A stretch of DNA of 64,000 nt from Synoicihabitans lomoniglobus (GTDB lineage: Bacteria; Verrucomicrobiota; Verrucomicrobiia; Opitutales; Opitutaceae): positions 5,079,501 through 5,143,500 of the forward strand of contig NZ_CP119075.1 in NCBI RefSeq assembly GCF_029023725.1, given 5' to 3'. The notes beneath the pieces are model-generated. The model did no database searches. It was not told where the DNA came from and saw only the letters and a program-made list of their open reading frames with translations. Shown here piece by piece: positions 63,527 to 64,000 of the stretch. The translations under genes were made by a program, and so were the position numbers. Within the stretch, counting starts at the first letter, position 1. Each line of letters begins with the position of its first letter.

Positions 63527-64000
63527 TCAGCGCAGGAGGTCCTCGCCTTCCTCGGGAGTGGGCGCGGTGGCCGCTTGTTCCTGGACTTCCCGGGCTTCGC
63601 TGTGGAGGTGGCCTTCTGCATCCATCGAGACTGGTTCCTCGGCGTAGTTTTCCTGGTCGGGCGGGGGGGCAGGCGGTGCTGGATCAGGTGTTGGGATTGA
63701 TGGGGACACGGCGGATGTTGAGCCCGTCGGCGGGGGCGCCATGTTGATGGGGACGCCTTGGGGGAAGACCACCTCGCGGGCTTCGTCGGGCATCGAAATG
63801 TTCGCGTCGGTGAGCTTCCGTTTGGTGAGGCGTTGCAGGGACGACTTGAGCTTGGCCAGGCCGTAGCGGCTCGCGTCGAACCAGTAGTAAATGCGCAGGT
63901 TTACGGTGGATGCTCCGAGCACTTCCACGAGCACCATGGGTTCGGGATCGTTCAGCACGGCGGGGTGCTCGCTGAGCATCTGCGCGATCAGCTCCTGCGC
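63527..64000 (-). CDS. MscS-type mechanosensitive channel, C-terminal part (5' end outside window)
   Basis: The frame is open to the window edge. It shows the cytoplasmic MscS C-terminal domain: QMLSEHPAVLNDPEPMVLVE, VLGASTVNLRIYYWFDASRY and 'SSLQRLTKRKLTDANISMPD'. A Pro/Thr-rich tail (about 70 residues, TPDPAPPAPPPDQ) follows and is probably disordered. The membrane domain lies beyond 64000. Confidence 0.85.
   Translation of the reverse strand, partial: AQELIAQMLSEHPAVLNDPEPMVLVEVLGASTVNLRIYYWFDASRYGLAKLKSSLQRLTKRKLTDANISMPDEAREVVFPQGVPINMAPPPTGSTSAVSPSIPTPDPAPPAPPPDQENYAEEPVSMDAEGHLHSEAREVQEQAATAPTPEEGEDLLR

Overview
The window is about 64 kb of GC-rich bacterial chromosome. The gene content points to Verrucomicrobiota, most likely an Opitutaceae-like organism; this is an inference from gene families, as there is no rRNA in the window. 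The hints are: two secreted paralogues ending in the 'RVVGP.L..F ... GAFPL ... EVYP' module I associate with this group, a DUF5069 protein, a Lys/Ala repeat histone-like protein, an ECF sigma factor next to a Ser/Thr kinase with a propeller-like C-terminus, and palindromic 'GTAGG-GCGC..GCGC' intergenic repeats. Many genes lack clear Shine-Dalgarno sites, so several starts were set by domain boundaries, signal peptides or 4-bp stop/start overlaps.

Layout. 1-12.7 kb: a partial DUF3857/transglutaminase membrane protein, a monothiol glutaredoxin-like protein with a good terminator, the large glutamate synthase subunit (gltB), an MFS permease, an amidohydrolase between two secreted paralogues, ppnP and a DUF5069 gene. 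12.7-20.8 kb: a coupled pair of secreted proteins (Asp-box propeller and a toroid-like protein), a GNAT-nitrilase fusion, the histone-like gene, a CaCA-type exchanger and a lipoate ligase. 20.8-25.2 kb: a signalling cluster of two histidine kinase/receiver proteins around sixA, with pdxH coupled to one kinase. 25.2-31.1 kb: metabolism and RNA or DNA care (M20 peptidase, PHP phosphatase, VOC protein, rlmN, AlkD-like, DAHP synthase). 31.5-35.2 kb: ECF sigma factor plus Ser/Thr kinase. 35.2-38.9 kb: less GC-rich accessory DNA with a tandem orphan gene pair, a gene-poor stretch and a hypothetical gene. 38.9-46.9 kb: a hybrid kinase with receiver and HPt, a convergent NarL-type regulator, miaB, an S23/four-helix-bundle gene inside inverted hexamer repeats, a membrane protein, gmk and a polysaccharide deacetylase.

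47.0-58.7 kb is the most notable part. An intact pyruvate carboxylase gene is followed by a toxin-antitoxin module whose ParE-like toxin has an in-frame stop, then by a diverged second copy of the pyc 3' end and its downstream DNA, then by a DUF433/DUF5615 pair collapsed by an apparent microhomology deletion, then by a 1506-residue nuclease-like/P-loop (STAND or Avs-like) protein, and finally by a DarT/DarG DNA ADP-ribosylation module. I read this as a defence island that grew at the pyc 3' end. The window closes with a double TonB-C protein, a DUF1206 membrane protein, a PerM-GAF fusion preceded by a sigma-54-like promoter, an uncatalogued 51-residue membrane protein and the C-terminal end of an MscS-like channel.

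I saw no tRNA, rRNA, CRISPR array, transposase or phage gene.
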